A DNA stretch of 64,000 nt from Streptomyces sp. NBC_00490. Lineage in GTDB: Bacteria; Actinomycetota; Actinomycetes; Streptomycetales; Streptomycetaceae. A model generated the notes under the pieces. That model searched no databases and was not told the DNA's origin. It saw only the letters and a list, made by a program, of their open reading frames with translations. Of this stretch, positions 25,548 to 35,281 are shown one piece after another. The stretch is taken from assembly GCF_036013645.1 (NCBI RefSeq), contig NZ_CP107869.1:6882001-6946000 (forward strand), in the 5' to 3' direction. Position 1 is the first letter of the stretch; every line of letters starts with the position of its first letter. Position numbers and translations under genes: made by a program.

Positions 25548-26835
25548 CGAGGTGACCCACGGGACCGATGTGGAGGGGTCCCGTGCGAGAACCGGGCCAC
25601 GGCATGCGGCGCCCAAGAAGCCGCTGTTCACCCGCTTCCACATGCCCGCCGGCAAGGCGATAGCCCTGGCGGCGATGCCGACCGCGGTCCTCATGGGGAT
25701 GGGGTTCACGCCGACGCTCGCCGCCAACGCGGAGGACCAGCCCGCCTCCAAGAGCCTGACGGCCGACGAGTACAAGGACTGTGTCGCGGCCCTGGAGGAC
25801 GACGCCTCGGCGTCCGCCTCACCGTCGCCGTCGGCCTCCGCCAGTGACTCCGCCGACGACACCGAGGCGTCTCCCTCGGCGTCCGCTTCCCCGGGCTCCG
25901 GCTCGGGCGGCGACTCCTCGTCGGATTCAGGTTCCGACGACGAGACCGAGCCCACGCCGTCGGCGTCCGCCAGTTCGTCCTCGCCCAGCTCCAACGACGC
26001 CCAGTCCGGTGCCACCGCCACACCCTCGCCCTCGGCCTCCGAGAGCAGCGGGAACGTGCTGGAGGACATCGGCGACGCCATCGAGGACATCTTCACGGGC
26101 GGCGAGAGCGCCTCGCCGTCCGCGAGCGCCAGCCCGACGCCGTCCGCCTCGGCCTCGGAGAGCGCCTCCGACGACAGCAAGGACGACGCGTCCGACGCCG
26201 TCAAGGACACCACCGACAAGGTCGCCGACACGGTCGAGGACACCGCGAAGGACACGACCGACGCGGCGTCCAAGGCTGCCGAGGACACCACCAAGGCTGT
26301 CGAGAAGGCGGCCGAGGCGGCCACCGCCAGCCCGTCGCCGAGCTCCAGCACGGACGTCGACGACTGCCCGGTCGCCACCGACGCGGAGGGCGGCGTGGAC
26401 AACGCCGTGCCGCTGCCGGTCGACCCCTGGTACCTGAACGCCAGCTCGCTGCTGCTGAAGGGCGCCGACTACAAGGGCATCGTCAAGGTGCGCACGGCCG
26501 ACGGCACCGTCAAGGAGGTGCTGAAGTACGTCATCTCCGACGGCACCGACATCGGCGACCTGCACCAGACGGTGAAGGACGAGCAGTCCGGCAAGACCTA
26601 CCACGTGCAGGCGGCCAAGGGCTCGACCTCCACGATCCGTGACGGCGACACGGTGATGTACACGGAGAGCATCTCCGGCAACCTGCTGGGACTGATCCCG
26701 GTGACGTTCAGCCCGAAGAGCCCGCCGCCGCTGAACATCCCGCTGATCTACTTCACCAAGGTGACGGTCGTGCAGGCCGGCCAGTTCGGCGGCACCCTGC
26801 ACGTGCCCGGGCTGCACAACTTCACCACCGACTGA
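25537..26835 (+). CDS. Exported Ser/Ala/Asp-rich surface protein
   Basis: A 432-residue protein. A basic N-terminus and hydrophobic segment (KAIALAAMPTAVLMGMG, near residue 50) look like a long signal peptide. A low-complexity linker (about 80-275) of SASPSPSASASD-type and DTTDKVADTVEDTAKD-type repeats follows, likely extended and partly amphipathic helical. The C-terminal domain of about 160 residues has YLNASSLLLKGADYKGIVKV and ends HVPGLHNFTTD. GTG at 25537 follows GGGAGG and overlaps the DUF6114 stop. I do not recognise the C-terminal domain. The linker suggests a stalk crossing peptidoglycan (inference). Confidence 0.8.
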   Translation: MPADEVTHGTDVEGSRARTGPRHAAPKKPLFTRFHMPAGKAIALAAMPTAVLMGMGFTPTLAANAEDQPASKSLTADEYKDCVAALEDDASASASPSPSASASDSADDTEASPSASASPGSGSGGDSSSDSGSDDETEPTPSASASSSSPSSNDAQSGATATPSPSASESSGNVLEDIGDAIEDIFTGGESASPSASASPTPSASASESASDDSKDDASDAVKDTTDKVADTVEDTAKDTTDAASKAAEDTTKAVEKAAEAATASPSPSSSTDVDDCPVATDAEGGVDNAVPLPVDPWYLNASSLLLKGADYKGIVKVRTADGTVKEVLKYVISDGTDIGDLHQTVKDEQSGKTYHVQAAKGSTSTIRDGDTVMYTESISGNLLGLIPVTFSPKSPPPLNIPLIYFTKVTVVQAGQFGGTLHVPGLHNFTTD

Positions 26836-26871
26836 GCGCCCCCACAGGCCCGTTCGGGAGCCGCGACACGC

Positions 26872-26906
26872 CTGAGGGCGCCCCCTGATCCAGGGGGCGC
26901 CCTCAG
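26872..26906. terminator. Strong bidirectional terminator
   Basis: CTGAGGGCGCCCCCTG pairs perfectly over 16 bases with its complement around an ATC loop. It lies between the convergent surface-protein operon and pyk and can serve both. Confidence 0.85.
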
Positions 26907-26959
26907 CGCCGTACAGGGGCCTTCTCGGCCGTCGGGGCCCCCGGAGGGGCCCCGGGGTG

Positions 26960-28384
26960 CTACTTGTGGCCGCCCAGGTGGTGGACGCGGAGCATGTTGG
27001 TGGTGCCGGGGATGCCGGGGGGCGAGCCGGCGGTGATGATGACGATCTCGCCCGGGTTGAAGCGGTTGATCTTGGCGATCTCCTGGTCGACCATGTCGAC
27101 CATTTCGTCGGTGCTGTTCACGAACGGCACGACGTGCGACTCGACGCCCCAGCTGAGCGTCAGCTGGTTGCGGGTGCTCTCGTCGGTGGTGAAGGCGACG
27201 ATCGGCTGGACCGCGCGGTAGCGCGACAGACGGCGGGCGGTGTCGCCGGACTGGGTGAAGGCGACCAGGGCCCGGCCGCCGAGGAAGTCGGCGATCTCGC
27301 ACGCGGCACGGGCGATCGAACCGCCCTGCGTGCGCGGCTTCTTGCCCGGGACGAGCGGCTGCAGACCCTTGCTGAGCAGCTCCTGCTCGGCCGCGGTGAC
27401 GATCTTCGACATCGTCTTGACGGTCTCGATCGGGTAGGCGCCCACGCTCGACTCGGCGGACAGCATGACCGCGTCCGCGCCGTCCAGGATCGCGTTGGCC
27501 ACGTCGGAGGCCTCGGCGCGGGTGGGACGGGAGTTGGTGATCATCGACTCCATCATCTGGGTCGCCACGATCACCGGCTTGGCGTTGCGGCGGCACAGCT
27601 CGATGAGGCGCTTCTGCACCATCGGGACCTTCTCGAGCGGGTATTCGACGGCGAGGTCACCACGGGCGACCATCACGGCGTCGAACGCCATCACGACGTC
27701 CTCCATGTTCTCCACCGCCTGCGGCTTCTCCACCTTGGCGATGACGGGGACCCGGCGGCCCTCCTCGTCCATCACCTTGTGGACGTCGGCCACGTCCTTG
27801 GCGTCGCGGACGAAGGACAGCGCGACCATGTCGCAGCCCATGCGCAGCGCGAAACGGAGGTCCTCGACGTCCTTCTCGGACAGCGCGGGCACGTTCACGG
27901 CCGCGCCGGGCAGGTTGATGCCCTTGTGGTCGGAGACGACACCGCCCTCGATGACGATCGCCTTGACCCGGGGGCCCTCGACGTCCAGGACCTTCAGCTC
28001 GACGTTGCCGTCGTTGATGAGGATCTGGTCGCCGCGCGAGACATCGCCCGGCAGGCCCTTGTAGGTGGTCCCGCAGATCTGCTTGTCACCCTGGACGTCC
28101 TCGGTCGTGATGACGAACTCGTCACCGCGCTCCAGCTCCACCGGGCCCTCGGCGAAGGTCTCCAGGCGGATCTTGGGGCCCTGAAGGTCGGCGAGGACAC
28201 CGATGGCCCGGCCCGTCTCCTTGGCGGCGGCACGGACGCGGTCGTACCGCCCCTGGTGTTCGGCGTGCGTGCCGTGGCTGAAGTTGAAGCGGGCCACGTT
28301 CATGCCGGCTTCGATCAGGGACACGAGCATTTCGTGGGAGTCGACCGCGGGGCCGAGAGTACAGACGATTTTCGAACGGCGCAT
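26960..28384 (-). CDS. pyk: Pyruvate kinase
   Basis: A 474-residue glycolytic enzyme making ATP and pyruvate from phosphoenolpyruvate. Signatures are RRSKIVCTLGPA, NVARFNFSHG, ADLQGPKIRLE, VIAKVEKPQAVENMED (catalytic Lys region), VARGDLAVEYPLEKVP and SAESSVGAYPIETV. The C-terminal allosteric domain runs from about 345 (ARAACEIADFLGGRALVAFT). ATG at 28384 has no Shine-Dalgarno (CGCCCC precedes). TAGGAT at 28391-28396 suggests a leaderless message, and a palindrome lies just upstream. It shares its strand with ackA-pta but is separated from them by 82 bases. Confidence 0.95.
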   Translation of the reverse strand: MRRSKIVCTLGPAVDSHEMLVSLIEAGMNVARFNFSHGTHAEHQGRYDRVRAAAKETGRAIGVLADLQGPKIRLETFAEGPVELERGDEFVITTEDVQGDKQICGTTYKGLPGDVSRGDQILINDGNVELKVLDVEGPRVKAIVIEGGVVSDHKGINLPGAAVNVPALSEKDVEDLRFALRMGCDMVALSFVRDAKDVADVHKVMDEEGRRVPVIAKVEKPQAVENMEDVVMAFDAVMVARGDLAVEYPLEKVPMVQKRLIELCRRNAKPVIVATQMMESMITNSRPTRAEASDVANAILDGADAVMLSAESSVGAYPIETVKTMSKIVTAAEQELLSKGLQPLVPGKKPRTQGGSIARAACEIADFLGGRALVAFTQSGDTARRLSRYRAVQPIVAFTTDESTRNQLTLSWGVESHVVPFVNSTDEMVDMVDQEIAKINRFNPGEIVIITAGSPPGIPGTTNMLRVHHLGGHK

Positions 28385-28390
28385 GGGGCG

Positions 28391-28425
28391 ATCCTATCGG
28401 TTTGTTTCGCTACGGAATATTCCGT
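28391..28425 (-). promoter_or_regulatory. Possible leaderless pyk promoter with palindrome
   Basis: On the minus strand TAGGAT (complement of 28391-28396) ends six bases before the pyk ATG. The perfect palindrome ACGGAATATTCCGT lies at 28412-28425, where a -35 element or operator would be. Confidence 0.5.
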
Positions 28426-28466
28426 CTGGTGGAAGATACAAATGGGCGCCTATCTGCTCAGGCGTG

Positions 28467-29690
28467 TTACTGGCGTGTATTACTTCCGACCAGCGCGTAG
28501 GTCTGTGTGGCGATCTCCAGTTCTTCGTCGGTGGGCACCACGGCCACGGCCACGCGTGCGTGCTCCGGGGAGATCAGCCGCGGCTCGTCGCTGCGTACGG
28601 CGTTGAGCTCGCTGTCCACCGCGAGGCCCAGCTGCTCCAAGCCCGACACCGCAGCCTCCCGCACCGGGCTCGCGTTTTCCCCGACTCCCGCTGTGAAGGC
28701 GATGGCGTCCACCCGGCCCAGCACCGCGTAATAGGCGCCTATGTACTTCTTCAAACGGTGAATGTAGATGTCGAAGGCGAGTTGCGCCTGTTCGTCACCC
28801 TCGTCCACGCGGCGGCGGATCTCCCGCATGTCGTTGTCCCCGCACAGTCCGATCAAGCCGCTCTTCTTGTTGAGAAGAGTGTCGATCTCGTCCGTGGACA
28901 TTTCGCCAACACGCATCAAATGGAAGATGACGGCCGGATCCACGTCTCCGGAGCGCGTACCCATCACGAGCCCCTCCAAAGGCGTCAGCCCCATGGAGGT
29001 GTCCACGCACCGGCCCTTCTCGACGGCGGAGGCCGAGGCCCCGTTGCCCAGGTGCAGCACGATGACGTTGACCTCCTGCGGCGCCTTGCCCAGCAGCTTC
29101 GCGGTCGCCCGGGCGACGTACGCGTGCGAGGTGCCGTGGAAGCCGTAGCGCCGGATGCGGTGCTCGTCGGCGGTGGCGACGTCGATCGCGTACCGGGCGG
29201 CCGACTCCGGCATCGTCGTGTGGAAGGCGGTGTCGAAGACGGCGACCTGGGGCAGGTCGGGGCGCAGCGCCTGGGCGGTGCGGATGCCGGTGAGGTTGGC
29301 CGGGTTGTGCAGCGGGGCGACCGGGATCAGCCGCTCGATCTCGGCGAGCACGGCGTCGTCGATGACGGTGGGCGCGGTGAAGGACTGCCCGCCGTGCACG
29401 ACCCGGTGGCCGATGGCGGCCAGCTCGGGGGAGTCGAGGCCGAGCCCGTCCTTGGCCAGTTCCTCCGCCACGGCCTTCAGGGCGGCCTCGTGGTCGGGGA
29501 TCGGGCCGGTCCGCTCACGGGAGTCGCCCGTGGTGAGGGACGTGTGCTTGAGCCGGGAGGACTCCTCGCCGATGCGCTCGACGAGGCCCAAGGCCAGCCG
29601 GCTGCTGTCCTGCATGTCGAGCAGCTGGTACTTCACCGACGAGGAGCCGGAGTTGAGGACGAGGACACGGGTGCCGCGGGGCGAGCTCAC
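28467..29690 (-). CDS. ackA: Acetate kinase
   Basis: A 407-residue ASKHA-fold kinase that interconverts acetyl phosphate and acetate with ATP. Signatures are RVLVLNSGSSSVKYQL, GHRVVHGGQSF (substrate Arg), VFDTAFHTTMP (catalytic Asp), RRYGFHGTSHAYV, VLHLGNGASASA and FTAGVGENASPVRE. GTG at 29690 overlaps the pta stop (GTGA), so both proteins are made from one message. The length is normal. It runs the second step of the Pta-AckA route for acetate overflow and re-use. Confidence 0.95.
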   Translation of the reverse strand: MSSPRGTRVLVLNSGSSSVKYQLLDMQDSSRLALGLVERIGEESSRLKHTSLTTGDSRERTGPIPDHEAALKAVAEELAKDGLGLDSPELAAIGHRVVHGGQSFTAPTVIDDAVLAEIERLIPVAPLHNPANLTGIRTAQALRPDLPQVAVFDTAFHTTMPESAARYAIDVATADEHRIRRYGFHGTSHAYVARATAKLLGKAPQEVNVIVLHLGNGASASAVEKGRCVDTSMGLTPLEGLVMGTRSGDVDPAVIFHLMRVGEMSTDEIDTLLNKKSGLIGLCGDNDMREIRRRVDEGDEQAQLAFDIYIHRLKKYIGAYYAVLGRVDAIAFTAGVGENASPVREAAVSGLEQLGLAVDSELNAVRSDEPRLISPEHARVAVAVVPTDEELEIATQTYALVGSNTRQ

Positions 29691-31792
29691 TGCTGGGACG
29701 CCTTCTCGGTGGGGGACGGGGCGGGGGACTGGGCCTGGATCGCCGTGATGGCGACGGTGTTGACGATGTCCTGGACGAGCGCGCCCCGGGACAGGTCGTT
29801 GACCGGCTTGCGCAGACCCTGGAGCACCGGGCCGACGGCGATCGCGCCGGCCGAACGCTGCACGGCCTTGTAGGTGTTGTTGCCCGTGTTGAGGTCGGGG
29901 AAGATCAGGACCGTCGCCTGCCCGGCCACCTCGGACTCCGGCAGCTTGGTCGCCGCGACGGTGGGCTCGACGGCGGCGTCGTACTGGATCGGTCCCTCGA
30001 TCCGCAGGTCGGGCCGCCGCAGCCGCACCAGCTCGGTCGCCTCGCGCACCTTGTCGACGTCGGCGCCGGAGCCGGAGGTACCCGTCGAGTACGACAGCAT
30101 CGCGATCCGCGGGTCCACCCCGAACTGCCCGGCGGTCGCGGCCGCCTGGATGGCGATGTCGGCCAACTGCTCGGCGTCCGGGTCCGGGTTGACCGCGCAG
30201 TCGCCGTAGACGAGGACCCGGTCGGCCAGGCACATGAAGAAGACGGACGACACGATGTCGGCGTCCGGCTTGGTCTTGATGATCTCGAAGGCGGGCCGGA
30301 TGGTCGCGGCGGTGGAGTGCACGGACCCGGACACCATGCCGTCGGCGAGCCCCTCCTGCACCATCAGCGTCCCGAAGTAGTTCACGTCGGAGACGACGTC
30401 GTACGCCAGCTCCACCGTCACGCCCTTGTGGGCGCGCACGGTCGCGTACTTCTCGGCGAAGGAGTCGCGCAGCTCGCTGGTGGCCGGGTCGATCAGCTGG
30501 GCGTGGCCGAGGTCGATGCCGAGGTCGGCGGCCTTCTTGCGGATCTGGTCGACAGGGCCGAGCAGGGTGAGTTCACAGACCCCGCGGCGCAGCAGCACCT
30601 CGGCGGCGTGCAGGACGCGGGGCTCGGTGCCCTCGGGCAGCACGACGCGGCGCTTGTCGGAGCGGGCCTGCTCCAGGAGCTTGTGCTCGAACATCATCGG
30701 TGTGACGCGGTCGCTGCTGGGTGCCGAGACCCGCTTGAGCAGGTCGCCGCTGTCGATGTACCGCTCGAAGAGGCCGAGCGCGGTCTCCGCCTTGCGTGGC
30801 GTGGCCGCGTTCAACTTCCCTTCCAGGGAGAAGAGTTGCTCGGCGGTCGGGAAGCTGTTGCCGGGCACCGAGAGTACCGGGGTGCCCGGGGCGAGGCGGG
30901 CGGCGAGGGTGAGGACGTCGTCGTTCGGCACCTCGCCCAGGGTGAGCAGCACACCGGCTATCGGCGGGGTGCCGGCGCTGTGCGCGGCGAGCGAGCCGAC
31001 GACCAGGTCGGCGCGGTCGCCCGGGGTCACGACGAGACAGCCCGGGGTCAGGGCGCCGAGGAAGTTCGGCAGCATGGCGCCGCCGAAGACGAAGCCGAGC
31101 GCGTCCCGGGCCAGCCCCGAGTCGTCGCCGAGCAGCACCTTGGCGCCGAGGGACTGGCCGATCTGCGCGACGGTGGGCGCGGACAGCGCGGGCTCGTCGG
31201 GCACGACGTAGCAGGGCACGGGCAGCCGGGAGGAGTCCAGCCGCTCGGCGATGAGGTCCCGGTCCTCGCGGGCGACGCGGTTGGTGACCATGGCGAGGAC
31301 GTCGCAGCCCAGCCCGTCGTAGGCGCGGTACGCGTTGCGGGTCTCGGCCAGCACCGACTCGGCGGGCTGCTTGCGGCCGCCGACGACGGGGATGACGGAC
31401 GCCCCGAACTCGTTGGCGAGCCGGGCGTTGAGCGAGAGCTCGTCGGGGAGCTGGGTGTCGGCGAAGTCCGTCCCGAGGACGAGGACGACGTCGTAGTCGC
31501 GCGCGACGAGGTGGAAGCGGTCGACGAGCGTCGAGACCAGCTCGTCCGTCCCTCGTTCGGCCTGGAGCGTGGACGCCTCGTGGTAGTCCATGCCGTAGAC
31601 CGTCGTGGGGTCCTGGGAGAGGCGGTAGCGGGCGCGCAGCAACTCGAACAGGCGATCGGGACTGTGGTGGACGAGGGGCCGGAAGACACCCACCCGGTCG
31701 ACCTGCCGGGTCAGGAGTTCCATGACCCCCAGCTCGACGACCTGGCGGCCGTCGCCGCGGTCGATTCCGGTCACGTACACGCTGCGGGTCAC
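29687..31792 (-). CDS. pta: Phosphate acetyltransferase, long form
   Basis: A 701-residue multidomain enzyme making acetyl phosphate from acetyl-CoA. A BioD/DRTGG-type N-terminal half (about 1-370; YVVPDEPALSAPTVAQIGQS, then TLAARLAPGTPVLSVPGNSF) precedes the catalytic PTA domain (about 375-701; RRVVLPEGTEPRVLHAAE, LSYSTGTSGSGADVDKV, FPDLNTGNNTYKAVQ). The first loop reads TGIDRGDGRQ, so the usual P-loop of this domain has lost its GK(S/T). GTG at 31792 follows GGAGAG. It is coupled to ackA. The N-terminal half usually has a regulatory role (family knowledge). Confidence 0.95.
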   Translation of the reverse strand: MTRSVYVTGIDRGDGRQVVELGVMELLTRQVDRVGVFRPLVHHSPDRLFELLRARYRLSQDPTTVYGMDYHEASTLQAERGTDELVSTLVDRFHLVARDYDVVLVLGTDFADTQLPDELSLNARLANEFGASVIPVVGGRKQPAESVLAETRNAYRAYDGLGCDVLAMVTNRVAREDRDLIAERLDSSRLPVPCYVVPDEPALSAPTVAQIGQSLGAKVLLGDDSGLARDALGFVFGGAMLPNFLGALTPGCLVVTPGDRADLVVGSLAAHSAGTPPIAGVLLTLGEVPNDDVLTLAARLAPGTPVLSVPGNSFPTAEQLFSLEGKLNAATPRKAETALGLFERYIDSGDLLKRVSAPSSDRVTPMMFEHKLLEQARSDKRRVVLPEGTEPRVLHAAEVLLRRGVCELTLLGPVDQIRKKAADLGIDLGHAQLIDPATSELRDSFAEKYATVRAHKGVTVELAYDVVSDVNYFGTLMVQEGLADGMVSGSVHSTAATIRPAFEIIKTKPDADIVSSVFFMCLADRVLVYGDCAVNPDPDAEQLADIAIQAAATAGQFGVDPRIAMLSYSTGTSGSGADVDKVREATELVRLRRPDLRIEGPIQYDAAVEPTVAATKLPESEVAGQATVLIFPDLNTGNNTYKAVQRSAGAIAVGPVLQGLRKPVNDLSRGALVQDIVNTVAITAIQAQSPAPSPTEKASQQ

Positions 31793-31853
31793 GCGTGCTC
31801 TCCGTTCCAAAGAGGGGGCACAAAAATCGCCCACCGAGGTGAGCAGAACCCTC

Positions 31854-31880
31854 TTGACAATACCTCTCGCGCTGGATAAG
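31854..31880 (+). promoter_or_regulatory. Probable pfkA promoter
   Basis: A consensus TTGACA at 31854-31859 is followed by GATAAG (31875-31880) after 15 bases, or TAAGGC after 17. It points toward pfkA, giving a leader of about 90 bases. It lies in the divergent pta-pfkA region. Confidence 0.5.
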
Positions 31881-31974
31881 GCGCCCGTCAGGAGTGGGGG
31901 CGGCAGTGCGGTGTGGGACGTGAAACAATCGGACTGGCTCACCGGTATCAACAGCGAGCAGGAGACACAGCACG

Positions 31975-33000
<1,026 letters not shown>

Positions 33001-33031
33001 CCCGCGTTCACCCACCCCCTCGCCGGGCCCG

Positions 33032-33754
33032 CTATCCCGTGACCTTCTGGACGTTCGTCCAGAAGGTGTCCACGATCCGGTCGAGGAAGTCCCGGCCCGA
33101 GTGGCTCGAATCGCCTGCCGCGCTGCCTTCTCCCCAGCTCAGCGTGGCGACCATCTGCCCCTGGTACTCCTGGTGCAGCTCCTGGAGGACGTCCTCCAGG
33201 AGCCGCCGGTCCAGGGGCACGATCTTGCTCACGGGACGGACGTACGCCTGCCAGCGCGTGGTGACGGCGCTGCGGAGATGCTCCGTCAGCCGTGGCTCGC
33301 GGCCCGTGACGGTGACGAAGTCCGGCAGAGTCAGGTCCAGCACCTCGGCGAGGACGGCGGACTGACGGTCGTTGCCCCGCCAGTCGTTGTTCTCCTCCAT
33401 GCTCAGATAGGCGAGGAGTTCGAGCCCCAGGGCATGGGCGACGTCCTCGGGGGCCAGGCCGCGTCTGATCCGGTGCTCGCGCAGGGTGCGCGGCTTGCCG
33501 ATGAGTTCGCCGGCGGAACACCACAACACGCCCGCGAGAGCGGTGAGTTCGGGGCTGGTGGGATTCGTCGTGCCCCGTTCCCACGCGATGACGAGGTCCG
33601 GGGTGACGTAGGGCAGCCCGTAGGAGGCCCGCATGCCGTAGGCGACATGTTCGGGGCCCATGTTCAGGGCGGCACGGAGGCGGCGGGCGGCGGGGGCGTT
33701 GAAGGGAGGGCCTGGCTGGTTCGGAAGGGCTGGGGGTCGGCGCACGGGGCACAA
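33032..33754 (-). CDS. Helix-turn-helix (XRE-like) regulator
   Basis: A protein of up to 240 residues. The N-terminal part is an XRE-type DNA-binding region (NMGPEHVAYGMRASYGLPYV, DLVIAWERGTTNPTSPELTA). A second weaker repeat is centred on REHRIRRGLAPEDVAHALGL. The C-terminal half is helical with Trp/Arg-rich ends. The start is uncertain: the longest frame uses TTG at 33754, and GTG at 33745 is close by. It is convergent with pfkA and divergent from the oxidoreductase gene at 33922. The target is unknown. Confidence 0.78.
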   Translation of the reverse strand: MCPVRRPPALPNQPGPPFNAPAARRLRAALNMGPEHVAYGMRASYGLPYVTPDLVIAWERGTTNPTSPELTALAGVLWCSAGELIGKPRTLREHRIRRGLAPEDVAHALGLELLAYLSMEENNDWRGNDRQSAVLAEVLDLTLPDFVTVTGREPRLTEHLRSAVTTRWQAYVRPVSKIVPLDRRLLEDVLQELHQEYQGQMVATLSWGEGSAAGDSSHSGRDFLDRIVDTFWTNVQKVTG

Positions 33755-33921
33755 CGTAGGGGCGTTGGGCTCCGGTTACTACGGTCTGTTCGGCCAGGAT
33801 CACGGATTGTAGGAACGTACGGTTCAGGCCCCGGTCGGGGGTGGCTGAAGATCGCCTGTCGGGTGGGCGCGGGTGGTGGCGAGGATGGCGCGCAGTGGCG
33901 TGATCGGGATTCCGGGAAGGC

Positions 33922-34386
33922 GTGTGGATCTTCGTGTACGAGGTGAATGGCAAGGTAGAGGGGCATATTCGCGAGCGCTTGCTGGCGCCGAACTTCTGGC
34001 ACCTCGCGACGGTGGGGCCGGACGGGTCTCCGCAGGTCTCGCCCATGTGGGCGGATCTCGAAGGGGAGTACGTCATGGTCAACACGGCGATCGGGCGCGT
34101 GAAGGAGGAGAATCTTCGGCGCAATCCGAACGTTTCCCTGTCGCACCACGACCCCGAGAACCCCTACGACCGGGTGGAGATCCGGGGACGGGTCGTGCGT
34201 TTCGTCGAGGGGGAGGAGGCGGAGCGGTCCATGGACCGGCTCACCCGGAAGTACATCGGGGAGGAGCGGTATCCGTGGCTGCTTCCCGGGGAGCGCCGGG
34301 TGATGTTGTTGATCGAGCCGGTGCGGGTACGGAGGGTCGTGGGGGTGGAGCCGTTCCGTCCCGGGGTGCTGCCTGAAGAGGGTTAG
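33922..34386 (+). CDS. PPOX-class F420/FMN-dependent oxidoreductase
   Basis: A 154-residue split-barrel flavin/deazaflavin protein. NFWHLATVGPDGSPQVSPMW is the family's signature strand; NVSLSHHDPENPYDRVEIRG and RYPWLLPGERRVMLLIEPVR follow. This is the TIGR03618-like PPOX class, whose characterised members reduce small substrates with F420H2; F420 is likely in Streptomyces, but FMN cannot be excluded. GTG at 33922 follows GGAAGG. It stands alone between the XRE gene and the ABC operon. Confidence 0.85.
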   Translation: MWIFVYEVNGKVEGHIRERLLAPNFWHLATVGPDGSPQVSPMWADLEGEYVMVNTAIGRVKEENLRRNPNVSLSHHDPENPYDRVEIRGRVVRFVEGEEAERSMDRLTRKYIGEERYPWLLPGERRVMLLIEPVRVRRVVGVEPFRPGVLPEEG

Positions 34387-34421
34387 GGGAGGTCGGCGGG
34401 ACGGGGAGTGCAGGGGGCCCG

Positions 34422-35276
34422 TCACCCCTTGACCGCCCCGCCCAACGCGAACCCTCCGCCCAACCGCCGTGCCACCAGCACGTACAGCAGGATCACCGGC
34501 GTCGAGTAGATCACCGAGAACGCCGCCAACTGCCCGTACGCCACCATCCCCCGGTTGCCGAAGAACTCGTTGATGCTCACCGCCGCCGGCATCTGATCCG
34601 GTGTGAGCAGCAGCATGAACGGGACGAAGAAGTTGCCCCACATCATGACGAACGAGAAGACCGTCACCACCGCCACACCGGGCCCCATCAGGGGCAGCAC
34701 GATCCGGAGCAGGGACTGGAAGGGCGACGCGCCGTCCGTCCAGGCCGCCTCCTCCAGTTCCTTCGGTACGCCGTCCATGAAGTTCTTCATCAGCCATATC
34801 GCGAACGGCAGTTGAGACGCCGCGAAGAAGAAGATCGTGCCCTGGAGGGTGTCGATCAGGTTCACCTGGACGAACAGCGCGTACACCGGGACCATGATCG
34901 CGGTGATCGGGAGGCTCGTCGCGAAGAGGATCGTCAGGAGGAAGGGGCGGTTCAGGCGGGAGCGGAAGCGCGACAGGGGGTACGCCGCCAGCGCCGCGCA
35001 CACCACCGTCAGCAGCGTGCCGCCCCCGCACAGCAGCAGACTGTTCAGCAGCGGGGTGAACGTGATCTCCGGGGTCAGGACCGCGTCGAAGTGGGACAGG
35101 GTCACTCCGTCGGGGACCTTCACGCGGAGGTTCGCGTCCGGGTCCACCGAGGACAGGAGCACCCACGCCAGCGGGAGCATGAACGCGGCGGCCACCACCA
35201 GGAGGCCCGCGTCGGCGGCCAGGCGGCGGGTGGTTCTGCGGGATGCCATGGAGGCACCGGATGCCCTGGATGCCAT
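34422..35276 (-). CDS. Sugar ABC transporter permease (MalG-type)
   Basis: A 284-residue inner-membrane subunit with about six helices. The coupling motif EEAAWTDGASPFQSLLRIVLPLMGPG (EAA loop) lies around residue 190. The family is CUT1 MalG-like (SSVDPDANLRVKVPDG opening periplasmic region). The start is ATG at 35276, five bases after the stop of the partner permease. Last gene of a three-gene operon with the binding protein and MalF-type permease. The sugar is not predictable. Confidence 0.9.
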   Translation of the reverse strand: MASRASGASMASRRTTRRLAADAGLLVVAAAFMLPLAWVLLSSVDPDANLRVKVPDGVTLSHFDAVLTPEITFTPLLNSLLLCGGGTLLTVVCAALAAYPLSRFRSRLNRPFLLTILFATSLPITAIMVPVYALFVQVNLIDTLQGTIFFFAASQLPFAIWLMKNFMDGVPKELEEAAWTDGASPFQSLLRIVLPLMGPGVAVVTVFSFVMMWGNFFVPFMLLLTPDQMPAAVSINEFFGNRGMVAYGQLAAFSVIYSTPVILLYVLVARRLGGGFALGGAVKG

Positions 35277-35281
35277 CGGGG

